64,000 nt of DNA, from positions 21,785 through 85,784 of the forward strand of contig NZ_ACFY01000031.1 in the NCBI RefSeq assembly GCF_000174195.1, given 5' to 3'. This stretch comes from Roseburia inulinivorans DSM 16841 (GTDB lineage: Bacteria; Bacillota; Clostridia; Lachnospirales; Lachnospiraceae). Position 1 is the first letter of the stretch; each line of letters opens with the position of its first letter. Both the position numbers and the translations under genes were made by a program. Shown here in pieces: positions 32,761 to 41,795 of the stretch. Under the pieces are notes generated by a model that saw only the letters and a list, made by a program, of their open reading frames with translations, did no database searches and was not told where the DNA came from.

Positions 32761-33678
32761 ATGGAAAAGGAAAAAATAGGAAAGTATATTAGAAAGAAGC
32801 GCATAGAAAAAGGTATGACACAACAGCAGCTGGCGGAGAAAATTCAGGTGACAGAGAAAGCTGTTTCACGGTGGGAAACTGGGCGGGGAGTACCAGATAT
32901 TTCGTTGCTGGAACCATTGGCGGAAGAACTTCATGTGTCGGTAACGGAATTATTAAATGGAGAAGAACGGGTGCAGGAAGAGGCTGTACATGATACAAAA
33001 GCACATATGGCGGATATAGATATTACAAATGTGATTGAGTATGTGCAGGAAAATAGGAAAGAAAAGTACAATACAGGATTTAAAATCGGAATCGGGTGTT
33101 TGGTGGTTTCACTTGTGTTGTTTTTATTGTATTTACGGGAGGCATATCGTTTTCAGGGAAACTATTTTGGGACAATGATAAGAATGACTGTGATTTCGGG
33201 GATATTTTTGCTTGGAGAAATGGTGTTGGAACGCTGCTATCTGGAAAAGCTGGAGGAGAGAAGAAAGCGGAAAAAGGCAGTACTGGCGGTGCTCTTTATC
33301 TATTATGCAGTTATGCTTATGAATCTGACGTTTCTGGAAAGAACACAGACGGTTACTGACTATAATATTGTGCCGTTTCGGACAATAGGAACAGTGCTTT
33401 TAAGCGGAAATGTTTATGCAATCGTGATTAATATTTTTGGAAATTTTTTTATTTTTATGCCACTTCAATTTTTCCTGATTGAATTGTTTGAAATCCGAAA
33501 AATAAAACAGAATTTTTTGGTGTGCTTTACGATTACATTTGTAATAGAAATAGTGCAGTATATTTTTAAAGTTGGTATGTTGGATGTCGATGATATCCTG
33601 TTATGTGTGGCTGGGATGATGAGTTTCTATTATTTTTATGGGAAGTATCGTGGAAAAAACAAAAAACGGGGGATGTAG
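32761..33678 (+). CDS. XRE regulator fused to a VanZ-like membrane domain
   Basis: These 305 residues start at the ATG at 32761 (GGAGCGG upstream). Residues 1-65 are an XRE helix-turn-helix (IRKKRIEKGMTQQQLAEKIQ, VSRWETGRGVPDISLLEPLA). After a linker come about six membrane helices, the last four resembling VanZ (NLTFLERTQTVTDYNIVPF... NIFGNFFIFMPLQFFLIELF... DVDDILLCVAGMMSFYYFYG). Such fusions are common in Lachnospiraceae and are thought to sense an envelope or peptide signal. It abuts the next gene, with TAG and ATG adjacent. Confidence 0.85.
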   Translation: MEKEKIGKYIRKKRIEKGMTQQQLAEKIQVTEKAVSRWETGRGVPDISLLEPLAEELHVSVTELLNGEERVQEEAVHDTKAHMADIDITNVIEYVQENRKEKYNTGFKIGIGCLVVSLVLFLLYLREAYRFQGNYFGTMIRMTVISGIFLLGEMVLERCYLEKLEERRKRKKAVLAVLFIYYAVMLMNLTFLERTQTVTDYNIVPFRTIGTVLLSGNVYAIVINIFGNFFIFMPLQFFLIELFEIRKIKQNFLVCFTITFVIEIVQYIFKVGMLDVDDILLCVAGMMSFYYFYGKYRGKNKKRGM

Positions 33679-34179
33679 ATGAAAGCAGAACAAAAATGGA
33701 AGAGTGGACAGGGAAAATTACAGAAAAAAGTTAAGAAGAGTGTTGGACTCGGTATATGTGTTTTTTTGACGCTGCTACTTGTCTCACAGCTTCATTATGA
33801 AAAGCGGATACAAAAATTTGTGTTGAGGAACGAGGAAGAACTTACAGAGTTTACAAAAAACTACCTGGCAGTGGAACAAAGGGAAAGACGACATATGTTT
33901 GAAGAGTGGAAAGAGGAAAATGGTTACAGCGTACAGTTGACAGGGTTATTTCCGGAAAACGTAGTGGCATTTTATATGGGAGGTTTTGGGCTGGCTCCAT
34001 CATCTGTGTATTATGGATTTTACTATTCACCCGAAGATATTCCGGTTGGAACCGGGGAAGGTCAGCTTGTAAAAGCAGAGGGAGACAATGCGGGCTGGAG
34101 CTGGCAGGGATACGGAGACAATGGAGGAGAGATTCGAAAAATAAAACCGCATTGGTATTATTATAAATGCTGGTTTTGA
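33679..34179 (+). CDS. Single-pass membrane protein of unknown function
   Basis: These 166 residues have a basic N-terminus, one transmembrane segment (LGICVFLTLLLVSQL), then an extracytoplasmic charged helix and a Gly/Trp/Tyr-rich C-terminus ending HWYYYKCWF. It immediately follows the XRE-VanZ gene and is probably its co-expressed partner. No family is recognised. Confidence 0.65.
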   Translation: MKAEQKWKSGQGKLQKKVKKSVGLGICVFLTLLLVSQLHYEKRIQKFVLRNEEELTEFTKNYLAVEQRERRHMFEEWKEENGYSVQLTGLFPENVVAFYMGGFGLAPSSVYYGFYYSPEDIPVGTGEGQLVKAEGDNAGWSWQGYGDNGGEIRKIKPHWYYYKCWF

Positions 34180-34199
34180 TGTAGAAAAGCAATCGTTCT

Positions 34200-34487
34200 T
34201 CACGAATGCATCATAATCCCCCACTCGCTTCTGGAACGCCACTGCTCATTCATCCAGTCGACTGCCTGCTGTCTACCTTCTTCTGTGAATGGAAAAGTGG
34301 CGGAAATTTTCTGATCGTCGGGAGTGGTTGAAAAATTATAAGGTCCAGGCCAGACGGTGGCGCGGAAAATATCGTTTTCAGCGTCATCTTTTTCTTTTTT
34401 TACAAGGTAGCGCATGCCCTTGTAACTTCCGGTAAATTTTTCTTTTTTATAAAAATTCATATTTAAAATATCTTCTGCTGTGATCAT
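34200..34487 (-). CDS. Conserved hypothetical protein
   Basis: This 95-residue protein begins MITAEDILNMNFYKKEKFTG and contains MRYLVKKEKDDAENDIFRAT and GRQQAVDWMNEQWRSR. It looks like a compact alpha-beta domain seen in Lachnospiraceae. No function can be assigned. It is convergent with the small membrane gene and divergent from the peptidase. Confidence 0.6.
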   Translation of the reverse strand: MITAEDILNMNFYKKEKFTGSYKGMRYLVKKEKDDAENDIFRATVWPGPYNFSTTPDDQKISATFPFTEEGRQQAVDWMNEQWRSRSEWGIMMHS

Positions 34488-34655
34488 ATAAAACCTCGGA
34501 ATATAATTTTTTAGAAAGTAAAGTTATTATAGTCTATTTTGTGAAATTGTGAAAGGAAAAACACAAGGTTTCATTGCAAAAAATCCGGGAATATCATAGA
34601 ATGGTTGAGAAGAAAACAGTATAGACAGGATGTATATACAGAAAGCAGGGGAACT

Positions 34656-36335
34656 ATGAAATTTTCAGAAATGCCATACAAACGCATTGATATGGAAGAA
34701 GTAGAAAAAGAGTATAAGAGCATTATCGAGCGCACGAAGAATGCAAAAAGCGGAGAGGAGCAGTTTGAGATCCACCGGGAGTACTATAAATTTACCGCGG
34801 ATGTGCAGACAAGCATGGAACTTGCAATGATCCGCCATGATATTGATACGACCGATGAATTTTATGAGAAAGAAAGCGATTTTTATGATGAGGTCGGACC
34901 GATCATCAGCCAGTATGAGAATGAATACGGAAAAGTACTTTATGATTCTCCTTACAGAGACTATCTGGAGAGTAAGATCGGAAAAGTAACATTTAAAAAT
35001 ATCGAGATCGCAAACAAGGCTTTTGACGAGAAGATCATTCCGTTAATGCAGGAAGAAAATGCATTGAGCAGCCGTTACAGTAAGCTGATCGCTACAGCGA
35101 AGATTCCTTTTGAGGGAGAAGTTTACAATCTGTCTCTCATGAGAAAGTTCCAGACCAGCCCGGACCGTGAGGTGAGAAGAAAAGCATGGAAAGCAGTCAG
35201 TGAGTATTTCCAGTCTGTGACGGATGAGATCGACGAGATTTATGATAAGATGGTGAAAAACAGAACCGAGCAGGCAAGACAGCTTGGCTATGAGAATTAT
35301 GTGGAGCTTGGTTATTACCGTATGAACCGCAACTGTTATGACAAGGAAATGGTCGAAAATTTCCGGAAACAGGTGAAAGAATACTTTGTCCCGTTTGCCA
35401 ATAAACTACATGAGCAGCGCAGACAGCGTATTGGTGTGGAGAAGCTTTCCTATATTGATACAGATGTCTATTTCACGAATGGAAATCCTGCGCCGATTGG
35501 AACACCGGAGGAGATCCTTGCGGCAGGACAGAAAATGTACAGTGAACTGTCTCCGCAGACAAAGGAATTTTTTGATTTCATGATGGAGAACGAACTTTTT
35601 GACGTGCTCGGAAGAAAAACAAAGCGTCAGGGCGGCTATATGACCTATATTCCAAATTTCAAGTCTCCGTTTATTTTTGCAAACTTCAACGGAACAAGCG
35701 GAGATGTGGACGTCATCACCCATGAATGTGGCCATGCATTCCAGGGATATCTGTTAAGAGACGAAGAGATCCGTGAGTTCGCCGATATCACAATGGAGAC
35801 AGCGGAAATCCACTCCATGTCGATGGAGTACTTCACCTATAACTGGATGGAATTATTTTTTGGCGACCGGAAAGACGATTACCTGAAAATGCATCTGGAA
35901 GATTCCGCTGCGTTTGTCCCATACGGCTGCATGGTGGACGAGTTCCAGCACATTGTGTACGAAAAACCGGAGATGACACCGGCAGAACGCAAGGCAGTCT
36001 GGGCAGGATTGGAAAAAGTTTACCGCCCGCACATGGATTACGAAGAAGACCCTTTCTTTGGACAGGGCGGCTTCTGGCAGAAACAGCCGCACATTTTTGG
36101 CAGCCCGTTCTATTATATTGATTACTGTCTTGCAAGCGTGTGTGCGATGCAGTTCAAGGTCATGATGGATGAAGACTTTGAGAAAGCATGGAAGAATTAC
36201 TATAAACTCTGTAATCTTTCCGCACGTGATTTCTTTACTAATGTGATCGTGGAAGCAGGGTTAAATAGTCCTTTTGAAGATGGATGTATGGAAAAGCTGG
36301 TTGACAAATTCGAAAAAAAGGCGTTTAATAGATAA
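34656..36335 (+). CDS. M3 family oligoendopeptidase (PepF-like)
   Basis: These 559 residues start MKFSEMPYKRIDMEEVEKEY at the ATG at 34656; an upstream in-frame ATG at 34605 has no ribosome site. The zinc motif HECGHAFQGYLL (HExxH near residue 355) and the downstream glutamate in MEYFTYNWMELFF (or the nearby TAEIHSMSMEY) define the M3 thimet-oligopeptidase clan. The enzyme cuts short peptides in the cytoplasm. Its position directly before an opp peptide-uptake operon fits a shared role in peptide nutrition, though a terminator separates them. Confidence 0.92.
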   Translation: MKFSEMPYKRIDMEEVEKEYKSIIERTKNAKSGEEQFEIHREYYKFTADVQTSMELAMIRHDIDTTDEFYEKESDFYDEVGPIISQYENEYGKVLYDSPYRDYLESKIGKVTFKNIEIANKAFDEKIIPLMQEENALSSRYSKLIATAKIPFEGEVYNLSLMRKFQTSPDREVRRKAWKAVSEYFQSVTDEIDEIYDKMVKNRTEQARQLGYENYVELGYYRMNRNCYDKEMVENFRKQVKEYFVPFANKLHEQRRQRIGVEKLSYIDTDVYFTNGNPAPIGTPEEILAAGQKMYSELSPQTKEFFDFMMENELFDVLGRKTKRQGGYMTYIPNFKSPFIFANFNGTSGDVDVITHECGHAFQGYLLRDEEIREFADITMETAEIHSMSMEYFTYNWMELFFGDRKDDYLKMHLEDSAAFVPYGCMVDEFQHIVYEKPEMTPAERKAVWAGLEKVYRPHMDYEEDPFFGQGGFWQKQPHIFGSPFYYIDYCLASVCAMQFKVMMDEDFEKAWKNYYKLCNLSARDFFTNVIVEAGLNSPFEDGCMEKLVDKFEKKAFNR

Positions 36336-36390
36336 CAGATTTTGACAGGCGGATGTCTGTAAAAGTTAGTCGGGAAAATGAATAGAGACA

Positions 36391-36437
36391 AAGAGCAGGG
36401 AAAGGCCCCTAATATGGGGCATCCCTGCTCTTTTTTT
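36391..36437 (+). terminator. Intrinsic terminator after the M3 peptidase
   Basis: The stem AGAGCAGGGA with TCCCTGCTCT encloses a second short stem and is followed by TTTTTTT. Confidence 0.85.
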
Positions 36438-36480
36438 ACTATGTCAACGAGAAAAATGTTTCTTGGTAAACAAATTTCTG

Positions 36481-36508
36481 TTGACAAATGTCGACTGCCT
36501 TGTATAAT
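36481..36508 (+). promoter_or_regulatory. Consensus sigma-A promoter, opp leader (distal)
   Basis: TTGACA (36481-36486), 16-nt spacer, TATAAT (36503-36508). Both hexamers match consensus exactly. It is about 470 nt before oppA. Confidence 0.8.
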
Positions 36509-36706
36509 ACATATTAAGGCAATACTCTGATATCGAGATAATACAGTACATAAGTAAAGCGATAAAAGCTTAAAGAGATATGAAGAGACAGAGGCATTGC
36601 AATAAGCTGTAATTAAGCTGTAATAAAGAAACGATGGGAGAGAAAACAGCGGGAAAATATATGATAAAACGTGTGTATAAGGAAGAAAGTGACAAAAGAA
36701 AAACTA

Positions 36707-36734
36707 TTGACAAAATCGCAGATGCATGTATAAT
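36707..36734 (+). promoter_or_regulatory. Consensus sigma-A promoter, opp leader (proximal)
   Basis: TTGACA (36707-36712), 16-nt spacer, TATAAT (36729-36734), again perfect. An RNA from here would meet the terminator at 36778-36815 within about 75 nt. Confidence 0.8.
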
Positions 36735-36777
36735 AGAAGAAGTGTTGTACGCGGGAAAAAGACACTTGTATCTAGTG

Positions 36778-36815
36778 AGTGCAATAGACGGAAAAGTCTG
36801 TTGGCACTTTTTTTT
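36778..36815 (+). terminator. Attenuator-like terminator before oppA
   Basis: The stem AGTGCAATAGAC with GTCTGTTGGCACT (one bulge, one G-U) is followed by eight T. The gap 36336-36975 holds no convincing gene; the 65-codon frame at 36634-36831 has no ribosome site and runs through this terminator. Confidence 0.75.
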
Positions 36816-36975
36816 GGTTGTAAAAAAATAATTTAGCACGATAACGTGGCGCAATGATAACACATTGAAATTGAAAGCCCGGATCAGAATACGTTTTTTA
36901 CCGCAGAGAAACAGGAAAAATTATGATATAAGCGCATAAGCGTTTATATAGATTATTTCTACAGGAGGAAATATT

Positions 36976-39162
36976 ATGAAGAAAAAAGTAGTAAGCCTTA
37001 TGCTTGTACTTGCTATGACAGTCAGCATGACTGCATGTGGCAATAAGAACAATGCCGCAGATGATGCAAATGCTGTCGAAGACACAGAAGCCGGTACAGA
37101 ATCAGGCAGCAGCGAAGAAGCAGTAGCTCCGGCTAATTATGAAGAAGTATCTGCAGAGCTGTATGACAAAGAACTCGGTGATTTTTGGGCAGCTTACCAG
37201 AAAGCTGATGAAGCTGAAACCGTTTCTGAGAAATTTGCACTTGAAGCAATCGCAGAAGCAAAGTTAATGGAATCAGGCGTTATGCTTCCATTACAGTCAA
37301 AGGGTGGTAACTATTCCATCTCACGTGTAGCTCCTTACACATTTGACTATACACTGTGGGGCAACGATATGGACAGATACCATAATGCAGTTGTCACAAC
37401 AGAGCTGATCAAAGCTTCCGATGTCAGCACAATGAGAGCAAAATGGGCTGAGTTAAAAGGAACAGGTGAGTATGAAGCATGGGCAAAATCTTACTTAGAG
37501 GAGCAGGGTTACACGCTCAAAGATACTTATAATTATCAGTTATATACACAGGATCCTACCACATGGGATATTCTTGCAACTTCTCAGTCTGTAGATGCTG
37601 AAGCAATCGTGAACACATACGATGGATTAATGGAGTATGATGGAGAGGGAACTTTACAGCCTGCATTAGCAGAGAGCTATGAAGTATCTGATGACGGATT
37701 AACTTACACATTCCATCTTCGCAAAGGTGCTACATGGGTTGATTCCCAGGGCAGAAAAGTTGCTGATGTGACAGCAGATGACTTTGTTGCCGGAATGCAG
37801 CATATGATGGATGCCCAGGGTGGTCTTGAGTACCTGATCGAAGGTATCATCACAAATGCATCCCAGTACATCTCCGGTGAAGTAACAGACTTCTCACAGG
37901 TCGGTGTAAAAGCGGTTGATGATTACACATTAGAGTATGATCTGGAAGCTCCTTGCACATACTTCACAACAATGCTCGGTTACAACGTATTTGCTCCAAT
38001 GAACAGATCCTTCTATGAATCCATGGGTGGTAAGTTTGGTGTTGAGTATGATCCGGATGCAGCAGATTACACATATGGTAAGGATTCTGATTCTATCGCA
38101 TATTGCGGACCATATGTTGTTAAGAACTTTACATCCAAGAACACAATCGTATTCCAGGCTAACGAGTCCTACTGGAATGCAGATCACATCAATATCCATA
38201 CACTGACATGGGTATACAATGATGGTTCTGATGCGACAAAAGCATATAACGATGCAATCGCAGGTGTTGTAGATGGAACAGGTCTTAACACAGCTTCTGT
38301 TGCAGCAGCAAAAGCGGATGGAAACTTTGATGATTATGCATATGTAGCACTTACAGATGCAACAACATACAGCGGATTCTTTAATATCAACCGTAATCAG
38401 TTTGCAAACGCAAACGATACAACAAAAGCAGTTTCCTCACAGACAGAGGAAGATGCTGCAAGAACAAAACAGGCTATGCAGAACGTCCACTTCCGTAGAG
38501 CACTTGCCATGGGCTTGGATCGTGGTGCTTATCTTGCACAGCAGGTTGGTGATGATCTGAAATATGCTTCTATGAGAAACTCTTACACACCGGGTAACTT
38601 TGTTACTTTGGAAGAAGAAGTAACAGTTGATATCAACGGAACAGAAAAAACATATCCGGCTGGAACATACTATGGACAGATCGTACAGGATCAGATCGAT
38701 GCTGACGGCGTGAAGATCACAGTATGGGATCCAACAGCTAACGAGGGTGCCGGTTCTTCCGACGGATATGACGGATGGTACAATGCAGATAACTCCTGGG
38801 AAGAAATGAGTCAGGCAGTAGAAGAGTTAGCAGCAGATGGTCTTACGATCGATGCTGACAACCCAATCCAGATGGATGTTGTATATGCTTCTTCCAGTGA
38901 AGTATTTACAAACAGAGCAAACTCTCTGAAACAGTCTATCGAAGCTTCTACACAGGGACTTGTCCAGGTAAACTTAATTGCAGCAGCAGATAACACAGAC
39001 TGGTACTACAGCGGATATTACATGAACTATGGTTACGAAATGAACTATGACTTCTGTGACTTATCCGGATGGGGTCCTGACTATGGTGATCCTGCATCTT
39101 ATCTGGATACATTCCAGCCAGAATATGCCGGATACATGATCAAATCTATCGGTATTTATTAA
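36976..39162 (+). CDS. oppA: Oligopeptide ABC transporter substrate-binding lipoprotein
   Basis: This encodes 728 residues. The signal peptide ends in a lipobox (VSMTACGN), so the protein is a lipoprotein, followed by an acidic linker. The SBP family 5 fold is clear: DGLMEYDGEGTLQPALAESY, LTYTFHLRKGATWVDSQGRK, FRRALAMGLDRGAYLAQQ. It captures peptides outside the cell for the permease genes downstream. GGAGG precedes the ATG. Its size is close to pneumococcal AmiA/AliA rather than E. coli OppA, which agrees with the long AmiC-like permease. Codon use is chromosomal. Confidence 0.92.
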   Translation: MKKKVVSLMLVLAMTVSMTACGNKNNAADDANAVEDTEAGTESGSSEEAVAPANYEEVSAELYDKELGDFWAAYQKADEAETVSEKFALEAIAEAKLMESGVMLPLQSKGGNYSISRVAPYTFDYTLWGNDMDRYHNAVVTTELIKASDVSTMRAKWAELKGTGEYEAWAKSYLEEQGYTLKDTYNYQLYTQDPTTWDILATSQSVDAEAIVNTYDGLMEYDGEGTLQPALAESYEVSDDGLTYTFHLRKGATWVDSQGRKVADVTADDFVAGMQHMMDAQGGLEYLIEGIITNASQYISGEVTDFSQVGVKAVDDYTLEYDLEAPCTYFTTMLGYNVFAPMNRSFYESMGGKFGVEYDPDAADYTYGKDSDSIAYCGPYVVKNFTSKNTIVFQANESYWNADHINIHTLTWVYNDGSDATKAYNDAIAGVVDGTGLNTASVAAAKADGNFDDYAYVALTDATTYSGFFNINRNQFANANDTTKAVSSQTEEDAARTKQAMQNVHFRRALAMGLDRGAYLAQQVGDDLKYASMRNSYTPGNFVTLEEEVTVDINGTEKTYPAGTYYGQIVQDQIDADGVKITVWDPTANEGAGSSDGYDGWYNADNSWEEMSQAVEELAADGLTIDADNPIQMDVVYASSSEVFTNRANSLKQSIEASTQGLVQVNLIAAADNTDWYYSGYYMNYGYEMNYDFCDLSGWGPDYGDPASYLDTFQPEYAGYMIKSIGIY

Positions 39163-39238
39163 TCGTATCTACGAAATAACAACACTGCATCGGAGCGGGG
39201 ATTCCCCGCTCCCCTGCACTATTGATGAGTGAACAATT

Positions 39239-39607
39239 ATGACAAAATATTTATTAAAACGTATATTACATGGACTGGTGTCTATCGTGATCGTTGTGGC
39301 GCTGGTCATGATCATGATCTACACAATGTTAGACCGAAACCTTGTTTTTGCAGGGGATACAAAATATTCACATACAAGTAATAATGCAAGAGTTGCCTAT
39401 AAATACTCTAAATGGGAAGATTATGGTTATCTGGATTATGTCACCTACTCTGACTGGCTGAATGAACTTGTAAGCAGTGGAGAATTAACAGAGGAAGAGC
39501 GATCTGCAGTGGTTGGTTTCGGAAGAACCAAGGCACAGGATTCTGAGCAGGTCAGTGAATATGTCAAAAATTCACAAAGTATTATAAGTCTCAGGGATAC
39601 ACGGTAG
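39239..39607 (+). CDS. oppB: OppB/AmiC-like permease, N-terminal fragment (frameshifted)
   Basis: This starts MTKYLLKRILHGLVSIVIV, the standard first helix of OppB/DppB permeases, then enters an extracytoplasmic domain. The frame becomes nonsense at NSQSIISLRDTR because a run of five A at 39566-39570 needs six; with that base it reads KFTKYYKSQGYTVVRKDAV into the next segment. The restored protein has 523 residues, like pneumococcal AmiC, with a large extracellular loop between helices 1 and 2. Confidence 0.8.
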   Translation: MTKYLLKRILHGLVSIVIVVALVMIMIYTMLDRNLVFAGDTKYSHTSNNARVAYKYSKWEDYGYLDYVTYSDWLNELVSSGELTEEERSAVVGFGRTKAQDSEQVSEYVKNSQSIISLRDTR

Positions 39608-39624
39608 TCCGCAAAGACGCCGTC

Positions 39625-40809
39625 ATGATGAACAAGAAGAAGTATGCCGACGGTGGCCAGCAGCAGCTTTTTGCGTATAAAGATGTCCCATTGGCATCCC
39701 GTATGGGAAAATATTTTGCAAATTTAATAACAATTGATGATATTAATAATGTAGAAGACATCGTAGGTGAGAGAGGTCTCACCTTTACGTTACATGATCC
39801 TGTCTATGGTGGGGAAAAATTCTCACCGGCGATCATTGGCAATGGTACAACACACAAGTATTTACTGTATTTTGATTCCAAGTTTCCGTTTGTTCATCAG
39901 AATATTGTGACGATCAATCTTGGAACATCCTACACGGTAAATCAGGGAGTGGATGTATTCAGTACGATGACAAGCCATCAGGGATCTTATATAAAATCAA
40001 CTGTCACCTATCCAACCGGTCTTGTGGAGGAGAGTGCGGACAATCTGCACACTGCAACCTATATGCAGGGTTCCAGAGAATCCAGCTTATTGTATGCAGA
40101 CCGTTATGAAGATGACTACACCAATGTTGCAACATACAAAACAGGAAAATCCAAAGTGGGTTATTCCTTTGTGATCGGACTGATCGCAGTTATCATGTCT
40201 TATCTGATCGGTGTGCCGCTGGGTATCCTTATGGCGAGAAAGAAAGACAAACTGGTCGATAAGATTGGTACGCTTTATATTGTATTTATTATCGCAGTAC
40301 CATCACTTGCGTATATTTTCCTGTTCAAGGCGATCGGTGGAAGCTTTGGTCTGCCGACAACCTTTGATATGGAATCGCCGAGCAGGCTGATGTATATATT
40401 GCCGATCGTATCGTTAGCACTTCCATCCATAGCAAATCTGATGAAGTGGATAAGACGTTATATGATCGACCAGATGAATTCGGACTATGTCAAATTCGCA
40501 AGATCCGGTGGTCTGACAGAGGGTGAGATTTTCACCAGACATATTTTGAAGAACGCAGCGATCCCGATCATTCAGGGAATCCCTGCGGCAGTGCTTGGAG
40601 CATTGACAGGAGCGATCATCACAGAGCGTGTGTATGTCGTTCCAGGTATTGGTAACTTATTAACAGAGGCTATCAACAAATATGATAATGGTGTTATTGT
40701 CGGTGGAACACTGTTCTATGCGATTTTAACAGTCACATCCCTTATTTTAGGTGATGTCCTAATGGCAATGGTTGATCCTAGAATTTCATTCTCAACAAAG
40801 GACAGGTAA
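39625..40809 (+). CDS. oppB: OppB/AmiC-like permease, main part (frameshifted)
   Basis: This holds the rest of the extracytoplasmic domain, then the membrane part: KVGYSFVIGLIAVIMSYLIG, five helices, and the ABC permease EAA motif (YVKFARSGGLTEGEIFTRHI, then GAIITERVYVVPGIGNLLTE). The ATG at 39625 is only an internal methionine; the real reading frame enters from the frameshift at 39566-39570. It lies 6 nt before oppC. Confidence 0.88.
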   Translation: MMNKKKYADGGQQQLFAYKDVPLASRMGKYFANLITIDDINNVEDIVGERGLTFTLHDPVYGGEKFSPAIIGNGTTHKYLLYFDSKFPFVHQNIVTINLGTSYTVNQGVDVFSTMTSHQGSYIKSTVTYPTGLVEESADNLHTATYMQGSRESSLLYADRYEDDYTNVATYKTGKSKVGYSFVIGLIAVIMSYLIGVPLGILMARKKDKLVDKIGTLYIVFIIAVPSLAYIFLFKAIGGSFGLPTTFDMESPSRLMYILPIVSLALPSIANLMKWIRRYMIDQMNSDYVKFARSGGLTEGEIFTRHILKNAAIPIIQGIPAAVLGALTGAIITERVYVVPGIGNLLTEAINKYDNGVIVGGTLFYAILTVTSLILGDVLMAMVDPRISFSTKDR

Positions 40810-40815
40810 TTAGAA

Positions 40816-41784
40816 ATGAGTCAGGATTTAGAAAAGTTCGGTATGCCGGAGGAAGAATTATTCGCTCCGGTAGACCACAGTGATCTGGAATCAGAAAAGA
40901 TTACAGCGCCAAGATATTCTTACTGGCATTCTGTATTCCGTGTATTTTTTAAGAAAAAGATTAATATTATTATTTTGGCGATTCTGGGTGTGTTGATCGC
41001 ATTCACTTACCTTTACCCATTATTTGTGGAATATGATAAGTTTGGTAACTTAATGGATGCGACAACTAAACACTTGTCACCATCTGCAGCGATCGAACGT
41101 CTGGGAATGAACATTCACTGGATCTTAGGTACCGGTGCAGCCGGACAGTCTACATTCGATGCCGTATGGTTTGGATCAAGGATTTCCATTTCCCTTGCAT
41201 TTATCTGTGCAGCGATCAACCTTTCCGTTGGTGTTGTTGTCGGATCTATCTGGGGATTTTCAAAGAAAGTGGATGTTTTTATGCAGGAGGTATATAACAT
41301 TCTTGCAAACATTCCATACATTTTATTGATCGCCGTTATGGTTATGTTGTTTAAAGCTGGTTTCTGGACCATGGTACTGGCGCTGACCATTACCGGATGG
41401 CTTGGAATCGCATACTTTATCCGTACACAGGTAGTGATCATCCGAGACAGAGAGTACAACCTTGCATCCAAATGTCTGGGAACGAGTACACTTAAGATCG
41501 CAATGAAGAATATTCTTCCATTTATGACATCTGTTATTGTAACACTGGCAGCAACAGAGATCCCTTCCTATATTTCTTATGAGGTGTTCTTAGCATATAT
41601 CGGTATGGGTATGTCAGATATGTCACTTGGTAGATTGATTTACGAGTCAGAAAGTGCGATGCTTACCCCTGGCTGGCAGTTCGAGTTCTGGAGCCCGGTA
41701 GTCGTTGCTTCTATCATCACGATTGTTTTATATGTCGTTGGACAGAACCTTGGTGATGCATCTGATCCGAGAACACACATGTAG
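40816..41784 (+). CDS. oppC: Oligopeptide ABC transporter permease OppC
   Basis: This 322-residue permease has a cytoplasmic N-terminus typical of OppC, a first helix (INIIILAILGVLIAFTYLYP), then GTGAAGQSTFDAVWFGSRIS (the conserved GTDxxGRD region in variant form), and the EAA loop YNLASKCLGTSTLKIAMKNI. It forms the channel with OppB. The spacing between operon genes is 6-12 nt, consistent with one transcript. Confidence 0.92.
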   Translation: MSQDLEKFGMPEEELFAPVDHSDLESEKITAPRYSYWHSVFRVFFKKKINIIILAILGVLIAFTYLYPLFVEYDKFGNLMDATTKHLSPSAAIERLGMNIHWILGTGAAGQSTFDAVWFGSRISISLAFICAAINLSVGVVVGSIWGFSKKVDVFMQEVYNILANIPYILLIAVMVMLFKAGFWTMVLALTITGWLGIAYFIRTQVVIIRDREYNLASKCLGTSTLKIAMKNILPFMTSVIVTLAATEIPSYISYEVFLAYIGMGMSDMSLGRLIYESESAMLTPGWQFEFWSPVVVASIITIVLYVVGQNLGDASDPRTHM

Positions 41785-41795
41785 AGGTTAGGTAG

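Noticed and set aside
36634..36831. 65-codon frame before oppA
   Set aside because: It has no ribosome site, covers a perfect promoter and runs through an intrinsic terminator.
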